Positions 6,172 to 15,783 of a stretch of DNA of 64,000 nt are shown here, piece by piece. The stretch comes from Paenibacillus gorillae (GTDB taxonomy: Bacteria > Bacillota > Bacilli > Paenibacillales > Paenibacillaceae). The DNA is taken from contig NZ_CBVJ010000023.1 in assembly GCF_000513275.1 (NCBI RefSeq), positions 1-64,000 on the forward strand, read 5' to 3'. The first letter of the stretch is position 1. Each line of letters starts with the position of its first letter. Position numbers and translations under genes: made by a program. The notes under the pieces are model-generated. The model saw only the letters and a program-made list of their open reading frames with translations, was not told where the DNA came from and ran no database searches.

Positions 6172-8253
6172 ATGGGAAAAGAAAAACTCGTCGTAATCGG
6201 CAACGGGATGGCCGGCGTCAAGTGTGTGGAGCATATTCATGATCAAGCGCCTGATGCGTTTGATATTGCGATTATCGGCAATGAGCCTCATCCCAACTAT
6301 AACCGGATCGAGCTCTCGAAAGTGCTGCAGGGCGATGCGCATATTGACCGGATTACGCTGAATGACTGGGACTGGTACAAGGAGCGGGGCATTCGTTTGT
6401 TCGCAGGCGAAACGGCGGTTAAAGCCGATACGGCTAATCGTCTCGTCGTCACGAATTCCGGGCTGACTCTGCCTTACGATAAGCTGATTTTTGCTACCGG
6501 CTCATCTGCCTTTATGCCGCAGCTGCCGGGTATCGACAAAGAAGGGGTAACGGCCTTTCGAACGCTTGCGGATTGCCGGACTATGCTTCGCGCAGCGGCG
6601 AAATATAAGCGCGCAGCCGTCATCGGAGGCGGACTTCTCGGGCTGGAGGCAGCGCGCGGCCTGCTGAATTTGGGCATGGAAGTGACTGTCGTCCACAATG
6701 CCTCCTATTTAATGAATCGTCAGCTCGACACGGCTGCCGCTGAGCTGCTGCAGCAGGAATTGACAGAGCAGGGTATGCGGTTTCTGCTGGGTAAACGAAC
6801 CGAGCGGATTATCGGACGAAAGCGCGCTGAGGGGCTCCAGTTTACGGATGGCGGCCGCTTGGCTGCTGATTTAATTGTACTGGCGATCGGAATCAGTCCC
6901 AATATATTGGCAGCGGAAGCGAGCGGTATAACCGTCAATCGCGCGATTATCGTCAACGATTACTTGGAGACGAGCGTACCTGATGTCTATGCGGTTGGAG
7001 AATGCGCGGAGCATCGCAGCACGGTTTACGGGCTGGTTGCGCCGTTGTATGAACAGGGCAAGGTGTTGGCGGCGCGTTTGTGTAAGGCAGCAACGAAGCC
7101 TTATGAGGGCTCTGTACCCTATGCACAGCTGAAGGTGGCTGGCGTTGAGGTGTTTTCGGTGGGATTGATCCGGGAGGAGGAAGCCGAGACCGCTTTGCAG
7201 CGTTATAACGGGCTGAATAAAACGTATCAAAAAATAACAATGCGCGATGGCAAGGTTGCTGGCGCCGTGCTCTACGGAGACAGCACCGAGGGGATGAAGC
7301 TGCTCGATTTGGTGAAAAGATCGGCATCTGTTCAGGATCTGCAGCCGTTGGAATCCAGCTCGGGGACAGAGCAAAGCGGGCTGGACAAGGCGGCGGCCAT
7401 GCCGGAGGGAGAGACGGTCTGCGCCTGTAATGGCGTTAGCAAAGGCGTTATCGTCGAGGCAGTCTGCTCATTTGGGCTGAAGACGGTAGAGCAGGTGCGG
7501 GAAAAGACGAAGGCTTCCGGGTCCTGCGGAGGCTGCAAGCCGGTCGTCAAGCTGCTGCTGGATTACGCCGTTGCCGGAGGCGGCGAACGGATTAAGGCGG
7601 GACCGCCGATATGCGATTGTACGCCGCTTGATCATTCGGCGGTGAAAGAAGCAGTGGAGAAACAGGGCCACCATGACTGGGCAGCGGCGATGAGGTCGCT
7701 CGGCTGGCTGAATGCGGAAGGGTGCAGCATTTGCCGCCGTACGCTGCGATATTATGCCGAGAAGAGGTCCGGACGTAATGCTCATACGCTTTGGGGACCT
7801 TCAGGCAGCTCCAAAGCAGGCTTTTCCAGAGATCATACCCCGATTGGGAATGCGCTTGAGGAGGGGCTGAGGGGAATTCCAATGCCGGCCGAGGTTCAAA
7901 TTGCGATATCGGCAGGTCCTGCCTTTCCAGCAGGGGTCATGGTACATGATTTTGGCATTCGGGGCGTGCCTGCCGGCTGGGAAATATATGTTGGCGGGTA
8001 CGGGGAAAATCCAGTCAAGCAAGGCACGCTTCTTAGCATCGAAGCGACTGGCGCTGCGGCAATTCTGACGATGTTAGGCTGCGTGCAGATCTATCGCGAG
8101 ACAGCGCATTACGGAGAGCGGCCTTGGAAATGGCTCGACCGCTACGGCTTGCAGCGTATAAGAGAAGCTGTGCTCGACGGAGAAGAGTGCGAACAGCTGT
8201 ATGCGAGATTGTCGGGTGCACGGCTGCCTCTGCCTGTATCTGCGAATAGCTGA
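6172..8253 (+). CDS. nasB: Assimilatory nitrate reductase electron-transfer subunit, NasB-like
   Basis: 693 residues related to the large subunit of NAD(P)H nitrite reductase (NirB/NasD). The FAD motif VVIGNGMAG starts near residue 7 and the NAD(P)H motif AAVIGGGLLGLEAA near 145. Two BFD-type [2Fe-2S] sites follow, CxC 417/419 with CxxC 452/455 and CxC 481/483 with CxxC 518/521. The C-terminal stretch resembles the end of the siroheme domain (GWEIYVGGYGEN, YRETAHYGERPWKW), but the SGCPRNC cysteine motif is replaced by SAGPAFPAG near residues 580-588 and the front half of the domain is missing. It therefore cannot bind siroheme as NirB does, and most likely passes electrons from NAD(P)H to NasC. 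Confidence 0.82.
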   Translation: MGKEKLVVIGNGMAGVKCVEHIHDQAPDAFDIAIIGNEPHPNYNRIELSKVLQGDAHIDRITLNDWDWYKERGIRLFAGETAVKADTANRLVVTNSGLTLPYDKLIFATGSSAFMPQLPGIDKEGVTAFRTLADCRTMLRAAAKYKRAAVIGGGLLGLEAARGLLNLGMEVTVVHNASYLMNRQLDTAAAELLQQELTEQGMRFLLGKRTERIIGRKRAEGLQFTDGGRLAADLIVLAIGISPNILAAEASGITVNRAIIVNDYLETSVPDVYAVGECAEHRSTVYGLVAPLYEQGKVLAARLCKAATKPYEGSVPYAQLKVAGVEVFSVGLIREEEAETALQRYNGLNKTYQKITMRDGKVAGAVLYGDSTEGMKLLDLVKRSASVQDLQPLESSSGTEQSGLDKAAAMPEGETVCACNGVSKGVIVEAVCSFGLKTVEQVREKTKASGSCGGCKPVVKLLLDYAVAGGGERIKAGPPICDCTPLDHSAVKEAVEKQGHHDWAAAMRSLGWLNAEGCSICRRTLRYYAEKRSGRNAHTLWGPSGSSKAGFSRDHTPIGNALEEGLRGIPMPAEVQIAISAGPAFPAGVMVHDFGIRGVPAGWEIYVGGYGENPVKQGTLLSIEATGAAAILTMLGCVQIYRETAHYGERPWKWLDRYGLQRIREAVLDGEECEQLYARLSGARLPLPVSANS

Positions 8254-8285
8254 GCTTTGCGTTAGAGAAATGGAGGGTGAAGACA

Positions 8286-10463
8286 TTGACGACGATAGCG
8301 AATAACAGGGGGACAGAACGTGATACAGCACCGGCGATAAAAATGCTGACGCAGTGTCCGTTTTGCAGCGTGCAATGCAAAATGGCTGTCGAAGAAAAGG
8401 TCGATGAGAGAACGGGCCGCGCCGCCTACACGGTGTCAGGTATTCCGAATGCAGCATCCGAGGGAAGATTATGCGTGAAGGGGATGAATGCCCACCAGCA
8501 TGCGACGAGCCGGGAGCGGCTGCTTTATCCGATGCTGCGCCAGGATGGTGTATTGACCCGCGTCTCATGGGAGGAAGCGCTGAATGAGGTTGCAGGCCGA
8601 ATCGCTGCCATCCAAAGCAATCACGGCCGTGACTCTGTATCGGTATACGGAGGGGGCTCGTTAACGAACGAGACTGCCTATTTGCTGGGCAAATTTGCCC
8701 GGATAGGCTTACGTACTCGCTACATCGACTATAACGGCCGTTTTTGCATGTCCGCCGCAGCTTCCGCTGGCAGCAAGACATTCGGCATCGATCGCGGCTT
8801 AACGAATCCGCTGTCAGATATCGCGCTGGCTGAATGCATCATACTGGCGGGAACGAATATCGCAGAGTGCCAGCCGACGCTTATGCCTTATTTTACGAGG
8901 GCTAAGGAAACGGGCGCCTTTATTATTGTGATTGATCCCAGGGTTACGGCTACGGCCGAGATGGCGGATTTGCATTTGCAGGTACGGCCGGGCGCAGATG
9001 CAGCTTTGGTCAACGGAATGCTGAAGATAATCGTAGATGAGGGATTAACTGATGCAAGCTTCGTAGAGGGCAGAACGAAGGGTTATGAGGAACTGAAAAG
9101 CACGCTTGACGAGATGAAGCTTGAGGAGATCACGGCGTTGACGGGCGTTGATCGTGATCGGATCATTGAGGCGGCTCTTGCCTATGGCAGGGCGAAGACG
9201 GGGATGGTTTTTACGGCACGGGGTGTAGAGCAGCATGCGAATGGACATTTGGCCGTACGCAATTTTTTGAACCTTGTCCTTGCAACGGGAAAAATCGGCA
9301 AACCCGGCTGCGGTTATGGGGCGGTAACGGGTCAAGGGAACGGCCAAGGCGGCCGGGAGCATGGACAGAAGGCGGATCAGCTTCCCGGCTATCGTCTGAT
9401 CGATAATGAGCAGGACCGTGCTTATATAGCGGGAGTATGGAAAATCAACCCGGAAGAGCTTCCCGGCAAAGGTGTATCAGCTTACGAGATGATGGAGCTG
9501 ATTCACCGGAAGGAAATTAAGGCGATGTTCGTCATGGGCTCGAATCCGATCATGTCCAACCCGAATGCGCCGCTCGTGGAGGAGGCGATAGAAGGGCTGG
9601 ATTTTCTCGTGGTTGCCGATATGTTTCTTTCGGAGACGGCTCAATTGGCGGATGTCGTATTGCCGGTAACGGCTTATCTTGAAAATACGGGCACGATGAC
9701 TAATCTGGAAGGCCGCGTATTGCTCAGGCAAGCGGCAAGGGAGGCACCTGGGGAGGCGGTTCATGACTGGCAGCTGTTGTGCAGTCTTTCCGCCAGGCTG
9801 GGGAGGGCCAGCTATTTTACTTTCGACGAATCGGAGCAAATATTCGAAGAGCTGCGTGAGGCCAGCCGGGGCGGTATTGCCGACTATTATGGGATCACGT
9901 ATGAAAGGCTGCTGCAGGAAGAGGGTGTGTATTGGCCCTGTCCGGAGAAGGATCATCCCGGTACGAATCGGCTGTTCGAGCAGTCCTTTGCGCATGCTGA
10001 CGGTCGTGCCGTGTTTCAGCCGGTGCCATCGCAGTCAGAAGGGGAAGCGACAACGGGCGCTTATCCGCTGTTGTTGACCAACGGCCGCGTGCTGTCGCAT
10101 TATTTGACCGGCGCACAAACCCGCCGCAGTCCGGCGCTCGCAGCGAAAGAAATTGAGAATTTTATGGAAATCCATCCGGAGACGGCGGAGCGGCATCGTA
10201 TTGAAGACGGTACGCTTGTCAGCATCCAGTCAAGCCGTGGCACAGTGATCGTCCGCAGCAGACTGTCAGCCCGTATCCGCAAGGATACCGTTTTCGTTCC
10301 GATGCATTGGGGTGACGTACAAAATGTGAACCGGGTTACGAGCCCGTCGCTGGATCCTTTTTGCAAAATGCCGGATTTCAAAGTGAGCGCCGTACAAATA
10401 AGTCCGTTCTATGAGCCGGAGAGCGAGGAGGGGGAAGCTGATGAATGGGGCGTGTCCACATAA
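8286..10463 (+). CDS. nasC: Assimilatory nitrate reductase catalytic subunit NasC
   Basis: 725 residues, molybdopterin oxidoreductase family. The N-terminal [4Fe-4S] ligands are C24, C27, C31 and C63. Central motifs include YNGRFCMSAA, LAGTNIAECQPTLMPYF and GSNPIMSNPN, and the C-terminal dinucleotide-binding domain contains NGRVLSHYLTGAQTRRSP and HWGDVQNVNRVT. It reduces nitrate to nitrite in the cytoplasm at a Mo-bisMGD site, with electrons from NasB. A GTG at 8277 lies within the ribosome binding site, so the TTG at 8286, 9 bases after GGAGG, is preferred. No signal peptide is present, as expected for the assimilatory enzyme. Confidence 0.9.
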   Translation: MTTIANNRGTERDTAPAIKMLTQCPFCSVQCKMAVEEKVDERTGRAAYTVSGIPNAASEGRLCVKGMNAHQHATSRERLLYPMLRQDGVLTRVSWEEALNEVAGRIAAIQSNHGRDSVSVYGGGSLTNETAYLLGKFARIGLRTRYIDYNGRFCMSAAASAGSKTFGIDRGLTNPLSDIALAECIILAGTNIAECQPTLMPYFTRAKETGAFIIVIDPRVTATAEMADLHLQVRPGADAALVNGMLKIIVDEGLTDASFVEGRTKGYEELKSTLDEMKLEEITALTGVDRDRIIEAALAYGRAKTGMVFTARGVEQHANGHLAVRNFLNLVLATGKIGKPGCGYGAVTGQGNGQGGREHGQKADQLPGYRLIDNEQDRAYIAGVWKINPEELPGKGVSAYEMMELIHRKEIKAMFVMGSNPIMSNPNAPLVEEAIEGLDFLVVADMFLSETAQLADVVLPVTAYLENTGTMTNLEGRVLLRQAAREAPGEAVHDWQLLCSLSARLGRASYFTFDESEQIFEELREASRGGIADYYGITYERLLQEEGVYWPCPEKDHPGTNRLFEQSFAHADGRAVFQPVPSQSEGEATTGAYPLLLTNGRVLSHYLTGAQTRRSPALAAKEIENFMEIHPETAERHRIEDGTLVSIQSSRGTVIVRSRLSARIRKDTVFVPMHWGDVQNVNRVTSPSLDPFCKMPDFKVSAVQISPFYEPESEEGEADEWGVST

Positions 10464-11100
10464 AGGAATGGATGGGATTATACTCGCTGGGGGACAAAGC
10501 AGAAGAATGAACGGAAAGCCAAAAGCACTGCTTCCATTTGGCGGAAGCCGGATGCTGGAACGGCTTCTCTCTCGAATGTCGCCGGTATGCGGCACCTTGA
10601 CTGTTGTCGCCGGGACATCCAAGCAGGCGCAGGCTTTCGCGGGAGCCGCCATTCATACGCTTGTCGATAGACAGCCGCAGCAGGGGCCGCTTGCTGCTCT
10701 GCATCTAGCCTTGGAGCAGTCCAACTCCGAAAGGCTGCAATGGGTGACCGCATGTGATATGCCGTTTCTATCGGCAGAGGCGGCCGTCTGGATGCAGCAG
10801 CGGCTCCAACGGAGCGGGAGCATGGCTGTCGTTCCGGAAATCGGGGGGAAGCTTCATCCGCTGCAGGCGATATATCGTCCTGCCTGCGCATCGGCCGCCG
10901 CCACTTGCTTGGAGGATGGAAGCCGCGGCATGATGAGTCTGTTCCACCTAATCGATGTTGAGATTCTCAAGGAAACGGATTTTGTTGACGCCGGGCATGA
11001 TATTCGCTTCGCCTTTAATATGAACACACCGGCGGATTACACCCAGGCTCTAATGCTAGAGAACGAAATGGGGACGGGGATGGAAGGTGTCTGCCGATGA
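10441..11100 (+). CDS. mobA: Molybdenum cofactor guanylyltransferase MobA
   Basis: 219 residues with the nucleotidyltransferase signature GIILAGGQSRRMNGKPKALLPFGG at the N-terminus (cut here: LAGGQSRRM, then KPKALLPF) and the ACDMPFL metal-binding motif. MobA attaches GMP to molybdopterin to make the MGD cofactor required by NasC. The ATG at 10441 follows AGGAGGGGGAAGCTG and lies within the end of nasC, a 23-base overlap. It ends on an ATGA overlap with mobB. Confidence 0.92.
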   Translation: MNGACPHKGMDGIILAGGQSRRMNGKPKALLPFGGSRMLERLLSRMSPVCGTLTVVAGTSKQAQAFAGAAIHTLVDRQPQQGPLAALHLALEQSNSERLQWVTACDMPFLSAEAAVWMQQRLQRSGSMAVVPEIGGKLHPLQAIYRPACASAAATCLEDGSRGMMSLFHLIDVEILKETDFVDAGHDIRFAFNMNTPADYTQALMLENEMGTGMEGVCR

Positions 11101-11622
11101 GTGATAAAGCGGTCTTTCAAGTCGTTGGCTATAAAAAGCACGGGGAAAACGACACTTCTATGCGCTCTCATTGCGAGGTTTGTCGAAGATGGCATAAGCA
11201 CAGCTGTGATCAAGCATGACGGACATGATTTTGAAGCCGATCCGCCGGGCTGCGATACGCGTCTCCTGCGGGAGGCGGGAGCGGTCTGGTCGGCCATTTC
11301 CTCCCGCGAACGGACAGCAGTTGTATGGGACGGAGCGACAGCTCTCGGCGAGCTTATCGCCGAGACGCCGCCCGTCGAGCTTGTACTAGTGGAGGGTTAT
11401 AAGCAGGAGTTGTATCCCAAGCTTGTGATTGTTCGTAACGAGGAAGACTGGAATTTGGTTCGGCAGCTTTCGGCGGTAACGGCAGTCGTCTTCTGGCCAG
11501 AGGCTTGGAAGTTCAGGAATGAGATGATTGTGCCGGAGGACATGCTCATCTATCCATTAAATGATACGAAAGCGATAGCGGCTCATATTGCCGGATATGT
11601 CTGCGCTGTAAGCTCAAGCTAA
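11097..11622 (+). pseudogene. mobB: Molybdopterin-guanine dinucleotide biosynthesis protein MobB, frameshifted
   Basis: The ATG at 11097 (ATGA overlap with mobA) gives MSDKAVFQVVGYKKHG, then the frame is lost at a run of four G (11142-11145). Removing one G restores GYKKHGKTTLL, the Walker A motif of MobB, and a full 174-residue product continuing with VIKHDGHDF and VLVEGYK. MobB is a GTP-binding partner of MobA. An alternative start, GTG 11101, is in the second frame and would lack the P-loop glycines. The lesion is a one-base homopolymer difference, so a sequencing error is plausible. MobB is dispensable in some bacteria, so true loss is also possible. Confidence 0.8.
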
Positions 11623-12587
11623 ATTCGCATAAGCTGCTTCATCGCGGTGCTGTCGATAATAAACGGCTCGGTCGGAACGAGGTCGAGCCGAAAGCCTTGA
11701 ACGAGCTCAGCGGCCGACAGAGGCTTGAAGACGTCTGTTTGTCCAGCCAGCCGGGCGAGCCAGCCGATAATATGAGCGGGAGCGACGCCTGCTGCCCGCA
11801 AGCCGGCGATCGACGTGTCGCCGTGGCGCTTGGCAAGGCGTTTGCCGTCTTCTCCCATCAGCAGCGGGACATGGGCGAAGCGCGGGGCAGGAAGCGAAAG
11901 CGCCTCGTACAGCATCAGCTGCCTGGGGGTGGAATCCAGCAGGTCATAGCCGCGTAAAACATCGGTAATGCCCATTGCGGCGTCGTCCACCACGACGGCG
12001 AGCTGATAGCTGACGATGCCGTCCGCCCGGCGAACGACGAAGTCGCCCCCTGCATCCGCCGCGAAGGTTTGCTTGCCGGCAGCCTCATCATGAAAAGATA
12101 TGGAGGAATGGTCCTCTCCAATCCGGAACCGAAGCGAAGGCGCCTTAATGGCCTTTCGCTTTTTTTGCTCTTCGGGCGACAGACAGCGACAGGTTCCTCC
12201 GTAGGCAGGACCTTCCTCGCTAAGACCATGAGGCGCGCTGGCAACAGCGAGCAGCTCGGCGCGGCTGCAGAAGCACGGGTATAGGAGGCCGTTCTGCTCT
12301 AGGCGGTCGAGCGCCGCAGCATACCATTCATCACGCTCGCTTTGTGTATAAGGAGCGAACGGTCCTCCAATATCGGGCCCCTCATCCCAGTCGATCCCCA
12401 GCCAGCGAAGGTCGGCAAGCGCCTGCTCCGCCAGCTCAGGCCGGCAGCGCGGCTTATCGATATCCTCCATTCGCAGCACGAATTGGCCGTTCGCATGTCT
12501 GGTCTGCAGCCAGGCGAGCAGCGCCGCCCATATATTTCCGATATGCATAAGCCCTGACGGCGTCGGGGCGAATCGTCCGCGAATCAT
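11619..12587 (-). CDS. gluQ: Glutamyl-Q tRNA(Asp) synthetase
   Basis: 322 residues, shorter than a full glutamyl-tRNA synthetase and lacking its anticodon-binding domain. The class I HIGH-type motif is at residues 15-18 (HIGN) inside RFAPTPSGLMHIGN, and the KMSKS-type motif is KRLAKRHGD near 250. A zinc-type CFCSR...GTCRC arrangement lies near 115-145. The enzyme glutamylates queuosine on tRNA-Asp. The start at 12587 is chosen because the alignment to the family begins at RGRFAPTPSG. It is convergent with mobB, overlapping it by 4 bases. Confidence 0.9.
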   Translation of the reverse strand: MIRGRFAPTPSGLMHIGNIWAALLAWLQTRHANGQFVLRMEDIDKPRCRPELAEQALADLRWLGIDWDEGPDIGGPFAPYTQSERDEWYAAALDRLEQNGLLYPCFCSRAELLAVASAPHGLSEEGPAYGGTCRCLSPEEQKKRKAIKAPSLRFRIGEDHSSISFHDEAAGKQTFAADAGGDFVVRRADGIVSYQLAVVVDDAAMGITDVLRGYDLLDSTPRQLMLYEALSLPAPRFAHVPLLMGEDGKRLAKRHGDTSIAGLRAAGVAPAHIIGWLARLAGQTDVFKPLSAAELVQGFRLDLVPTEPFIIDSTAMKQLMRI

Positions 12588-12747
12588 AGACAAATCTCCT
12601 TTTCTGCAACGCATTCTCTATTTTACAAACGATAGCATGTCTAATTCCGCGAACGCAACCATTTCCGCCCGTTTGAAGTCTAATAGAGGAATGCTGCGTA
12701 TGAACAATTAGAACGAAAAGATAAAGGGTAAAGGGGACAATGCGAAT

Positions 12748-13701
12748 ATGAACGAGGCCATTGCAAATTGGAATCGATTGCTGGAGGAAAACCGGGAGCG
12801 CGTCTCGACGCAAAGGCAGCTGGAACGCCGCCGCGAGCAGCTGCAAACGCAGGTTAATGCGGAGCTGAAACGCATCGTCGAGCTGGAGGTTAAACTGGAT
12901 AAAGAGCAGGAAGATGTCGACCGGCTGCTTAAGCTGTCTTGGACGAACTTGTTCCATACGCTGCTGAGAAGCAAAGAGGAGCAGCTCGAGACAGAGCGTC
13001 AAGAGGCGCTGGCCGTATCGTTAAAGCTTCAACAGGCAAAGTTGGAAGTGGATACGCTCAAGGAGGAACTCGTCGAGGCAGGCGATAAGCTGGCATCGCT
13101 CCGGGGGGCCGATGAGGAATATACAAGCTTGATGCGCCAAAAAGAGCAATGGATCGTTCATTACGATGCCGAGTTTGCACGGCAGCTAGGTGAGCTTGAC
13201 GAGCGGCTTGCGGAAGCGCAGCTGCAGGACAAGGAATGGTATGAAGCGGCTGCAGCTTGCCGCCAGCTTGTGCTCTCGCTGGAGGAGGCTGTGAACAAGC
13301 TGGATTCTGCGGCGAACTGGGGTACATATGATATGCTTGGCGGAGGGCTGATCAGCACCTCTATTAAACATTCCAAAATTGATGATGCCAAGGTTGCAAT
13401 CAATACCGCCCGCCATTTGGTGAAACGGCTGAAGGAAGAGCTGAAGGATGTCAATCTTCAGTCGGATTTGGCGGTGGAGATCGGCGGGATGTCGACGTTT
13501 GCCGATTATTTTTTCGACGGATTGATTGCAGATTGGATTGTACAAGGTAAAATAAAAGAATCGCTGTCGCAGGCCGAGAACCAGCTTCACAAAGCCAGAA
13601 TGCTGTTGAAGACGCTGGAGAAGGAAAGCGGACAGGCCGCAGGGCCGCATGCATCGTTGAAAGAGGAGCGCGACCGGCTGATCCGGCAGTTTGCGGGTTA
13701 A
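12748..13701 (+). CDS. Predicted coiled-coil protein of unknown function
   Basis: 317 residues, very rich in Glu, Gln, Leu and Lys with heptad patterns over most of the length (about 1-120, 135-190 and 205-310). A break near 185-200 contains NWGTYDMLGGGLISTSIKH, a short conserved-looking Gly patch. There is no signal peptide or membrane segment. It may be a cytoplasmic structural protein or phage-shock-like coiled coil, but I do not recognise the family. An AAGGGG element precedes the ATG. It lies 38 bases before corA and may be cotranscribed. Confidence 0.8.
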   Translation: MNEAIANWNRLLEENRERVSTQRQLERRREQLQTQVNAELKRIVELEVKLDKEQEDVDRLLKLSWTNLFHTLLRSKEEQLETERQEALAVSLKLQQAKLEVDTLKEELVEAGDKLASLRGADEEYTSLMRQKEQWIVHYDAEFARQLGELDERLAEAQLQDKEWYEAAAACRQLVLSLEEAVNKLDSAANWGTYDMLGGGLISTSIKHSKIDDAKVAINTARHLVKRLKEELKDVNLQSDLAVEIGGMSTFADYFFDGLIADWIVQGKIKESLSQAENQLHKARMLLKTLEKESGQAAGPHASLKEERDRLIRQFAG

Positions 13702-13739
13702 CGGGCTTTCAAGGCGCTCCGCACAGGAGGTTGTTCGAT

Positions 13740-14691
13740 TTGATAAGGATTACGGGATTGACGAAAGACGGACAATGGAGAGAAGATCTGACGATCGGCC
13801 AGCTGGCGACAGCCGGGCTGGAATGGTTTTGGGCAGATTTTAGCGAGCCGAGCGAGGAGGAATCCGCCTTGCTCTCTTCCTATTTCCATTTTCACCCGCT
13901 GGCAATCGAGGATTGCTTCCATCTGCTGCAGCGGCCGAAGCTGGATCATTATGATCCGCTGCATTTTTTGGTGCTGCATTCGATTGATCCCCGCACTTTG
14001 GCGATTTACGAGGTCAATATGTTTATCGGGAAAAATTTTCTGGTTACGTATCATTATCAGCCCTCTGAGGAAATTCAGGAGGCGCGGGCCAAAATCGCTA
14101 AGGTACCGGTCACGAAGCAGAATTGGTCTCTATTCGCCGCTTATATGGTGATCGACAAGCTGGTCGATCAGTACTTCCCTGCCGTTCAGGAGCTGGAGGA
14201 GCAGGTGCTGGACATGGAGGTAGGAGGCGGCAATGACAAGAACCAGACCGCGATCGAGGATATTTTCAGTATCCGTTCCCGACTGCTCCGATTGCGTAAA
14301 ACAATTCTCCCGATGCGGGAGCTGCTGTACCGGATTATCAATACGGAGCGGATCGACGGTCTCGACCAGTACGTGGCGTTTTATCACGACATTTATGATC
14401 ATTTGCTGAAGCTCGCCGAAATGACCGACGCCTGCCGTGAGATGACGGCGGATTTGCGGGACAGCTATATGTCGTACAATTCCAACCGGATGAATTCGAT
14501 TATGAAGACGCTGACGGTGATTACGACGATTTTTATGCCGCTCACCTTTTTGGCGGGCATCTACGGGATGAACTTTCATAATATGCCAGAGTTGAATTGG
14601 AGCTGGGGATACTTTTTTACTGCTAGGCATCATGTTCGTCATCGGGCTGGGCATGTACGTCTGGTTCCGGCGCAAAGGCTGGTTTGATTGA
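13740..14691 (+). pseudogene. corA: Magnesium/cobalt transporter CorA, frameshift near the 3' end
   Basis: About 316 residues after correction. The N-terminal cytoplasmic domain has HPLAIEDC, then the stalk helix, membrane segment 1 (TTIFMPLTFLAGIYGMNF) and the GMN motif. After NWSWGYFF the frame is lost in a run of six T (14613-14618). Removing one T restores a second membrane helix LLGIMFVIGLGMYVWF and a basic tail RRKGWFD ending at 14691. As written the protein has a nonsense tail and only one proper membrane helix. TTG 13740, 9 bases after AGGAGG, is taken as start. A consensus error is a likely explanation. Confidence 0.85.
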
Positions 14692-14848
14692 GGGGATAGA
14701 CGAGACAGACGAGATAGACGTGATTGACAGGCTGCATCCTGGCGGAGCTTGCAGTGACCGCCTTGCTTCGGCAATTCGGCGGACTCGGCGTGATGCAGGG
14801 AGACGGTTTGTGAATGGCTGAAAGAGAGAAGGGGCAAAGGGGAACGCA

Positions 14849-15714
14849 ATGATGACAAGCAAGAACAATAATATAGAGACTGGACAGGGTCAGGGTGCGG
14901 TTAAAACGCCGCCGAACGATAAGCTTGGCGGTAAAAAGACAGCTGCCGTAGTAGCTGTAATGGCAGCTGTCATTGTTGGAGCTGGCATTTTGTTCTTCGT
15001 CATGATGACTGCGCTGCAGGCGAAAAGTGATCGGATGGAGGATTTTCCTAGCAGCTATACTTACGCTACGGCGACGTCAGCCGGGGGCATGGAGCTCCAT
15101 GTGCTGGCGACTAAACCTTCTAACGTCACCTTGACGGCAATCCATAACAATGTATCGATCTCGCCGTTTTACGGCATTAACGGCGGTTTTTCTACGATAA
15201 GGCTTTACTTAGCATCGCCATCGTTAATAGTTTGCCAGTCAATGGAGCCATTAGCGATTATGGCTCAGGCAATGAAAATATCAAATATGCTCGCGGCACG
15301 CTGGTATGGGACGGGGCGGCCAATAAGCTGTCAGTTCAGGTTGCCGGCAAGGCATCGGAATTGAAGGTAATGGACCATACGCGTTTTTGGGCGCAGGGCG
15401 GCATAAGCATGAGTCTTGGTCATGACGCGGAATGGAGGGCGCAGACAGAAAGGGAGCAGGCTCCTTTCCCGGATGATCTTCGATTGCGCTCTGGAGCTGT
15501 CTACGACGAAAGTGGAACGCTGTATCTAGTTGTAAGCAAGACGAAAGGGACGCTGAGTCAATTCCGTGAAGCGGTTACGGAACTGGTCGGGGGAGGAAAG
15601 CTCGTTGATGGTATTTTTCTAGACGGCGACGGCTCATCGCAGCTGCGAAGCGGGGAGGCGCAGCTGGCTGGGGACAATCGGCCAGTTGTACAAATGATGC
15701 GAATCGTAAAATAG
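14849..15714 (+). pseudogene. Phosphodiester glycosidase-like (NAGPA/DUF2233) membrane protein, frameshifted
   Basis: Two overlapping frames make one 288-residue protein if one T is added to the T-run at 15187-15191. The product has a short cytoplasmic N-terminus, one membrane segment (about 31-55), then an exported domain with YGINGGFF, the hallmark of the NAGPA/DUF2233 fold, and a C-terminal GIFLDGDGSSQL motif. Family members include the human uncovering enzyme and bacterial exopolysaccharide glycosidases; the substrate here is unknown. The catalytic motifs lie on both sides of the frameshift, so an intact product is needed for activity. Confidence 0.75.
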
Positions 15715-15783
15715 CCGGCCATACATCAGGAGATACATCATTAATTATTAATTGCGTTAATTATTGGCTTGGAGGCTATCTAC

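Noticed and set aside
11097-11622. Programmed frameshift in mobB
   Set aside because: There is no slippery heptamer, stimulatory hairpin or internal Shine-Dalgarno sequence at the site; a one-base error or mutation is simpler.
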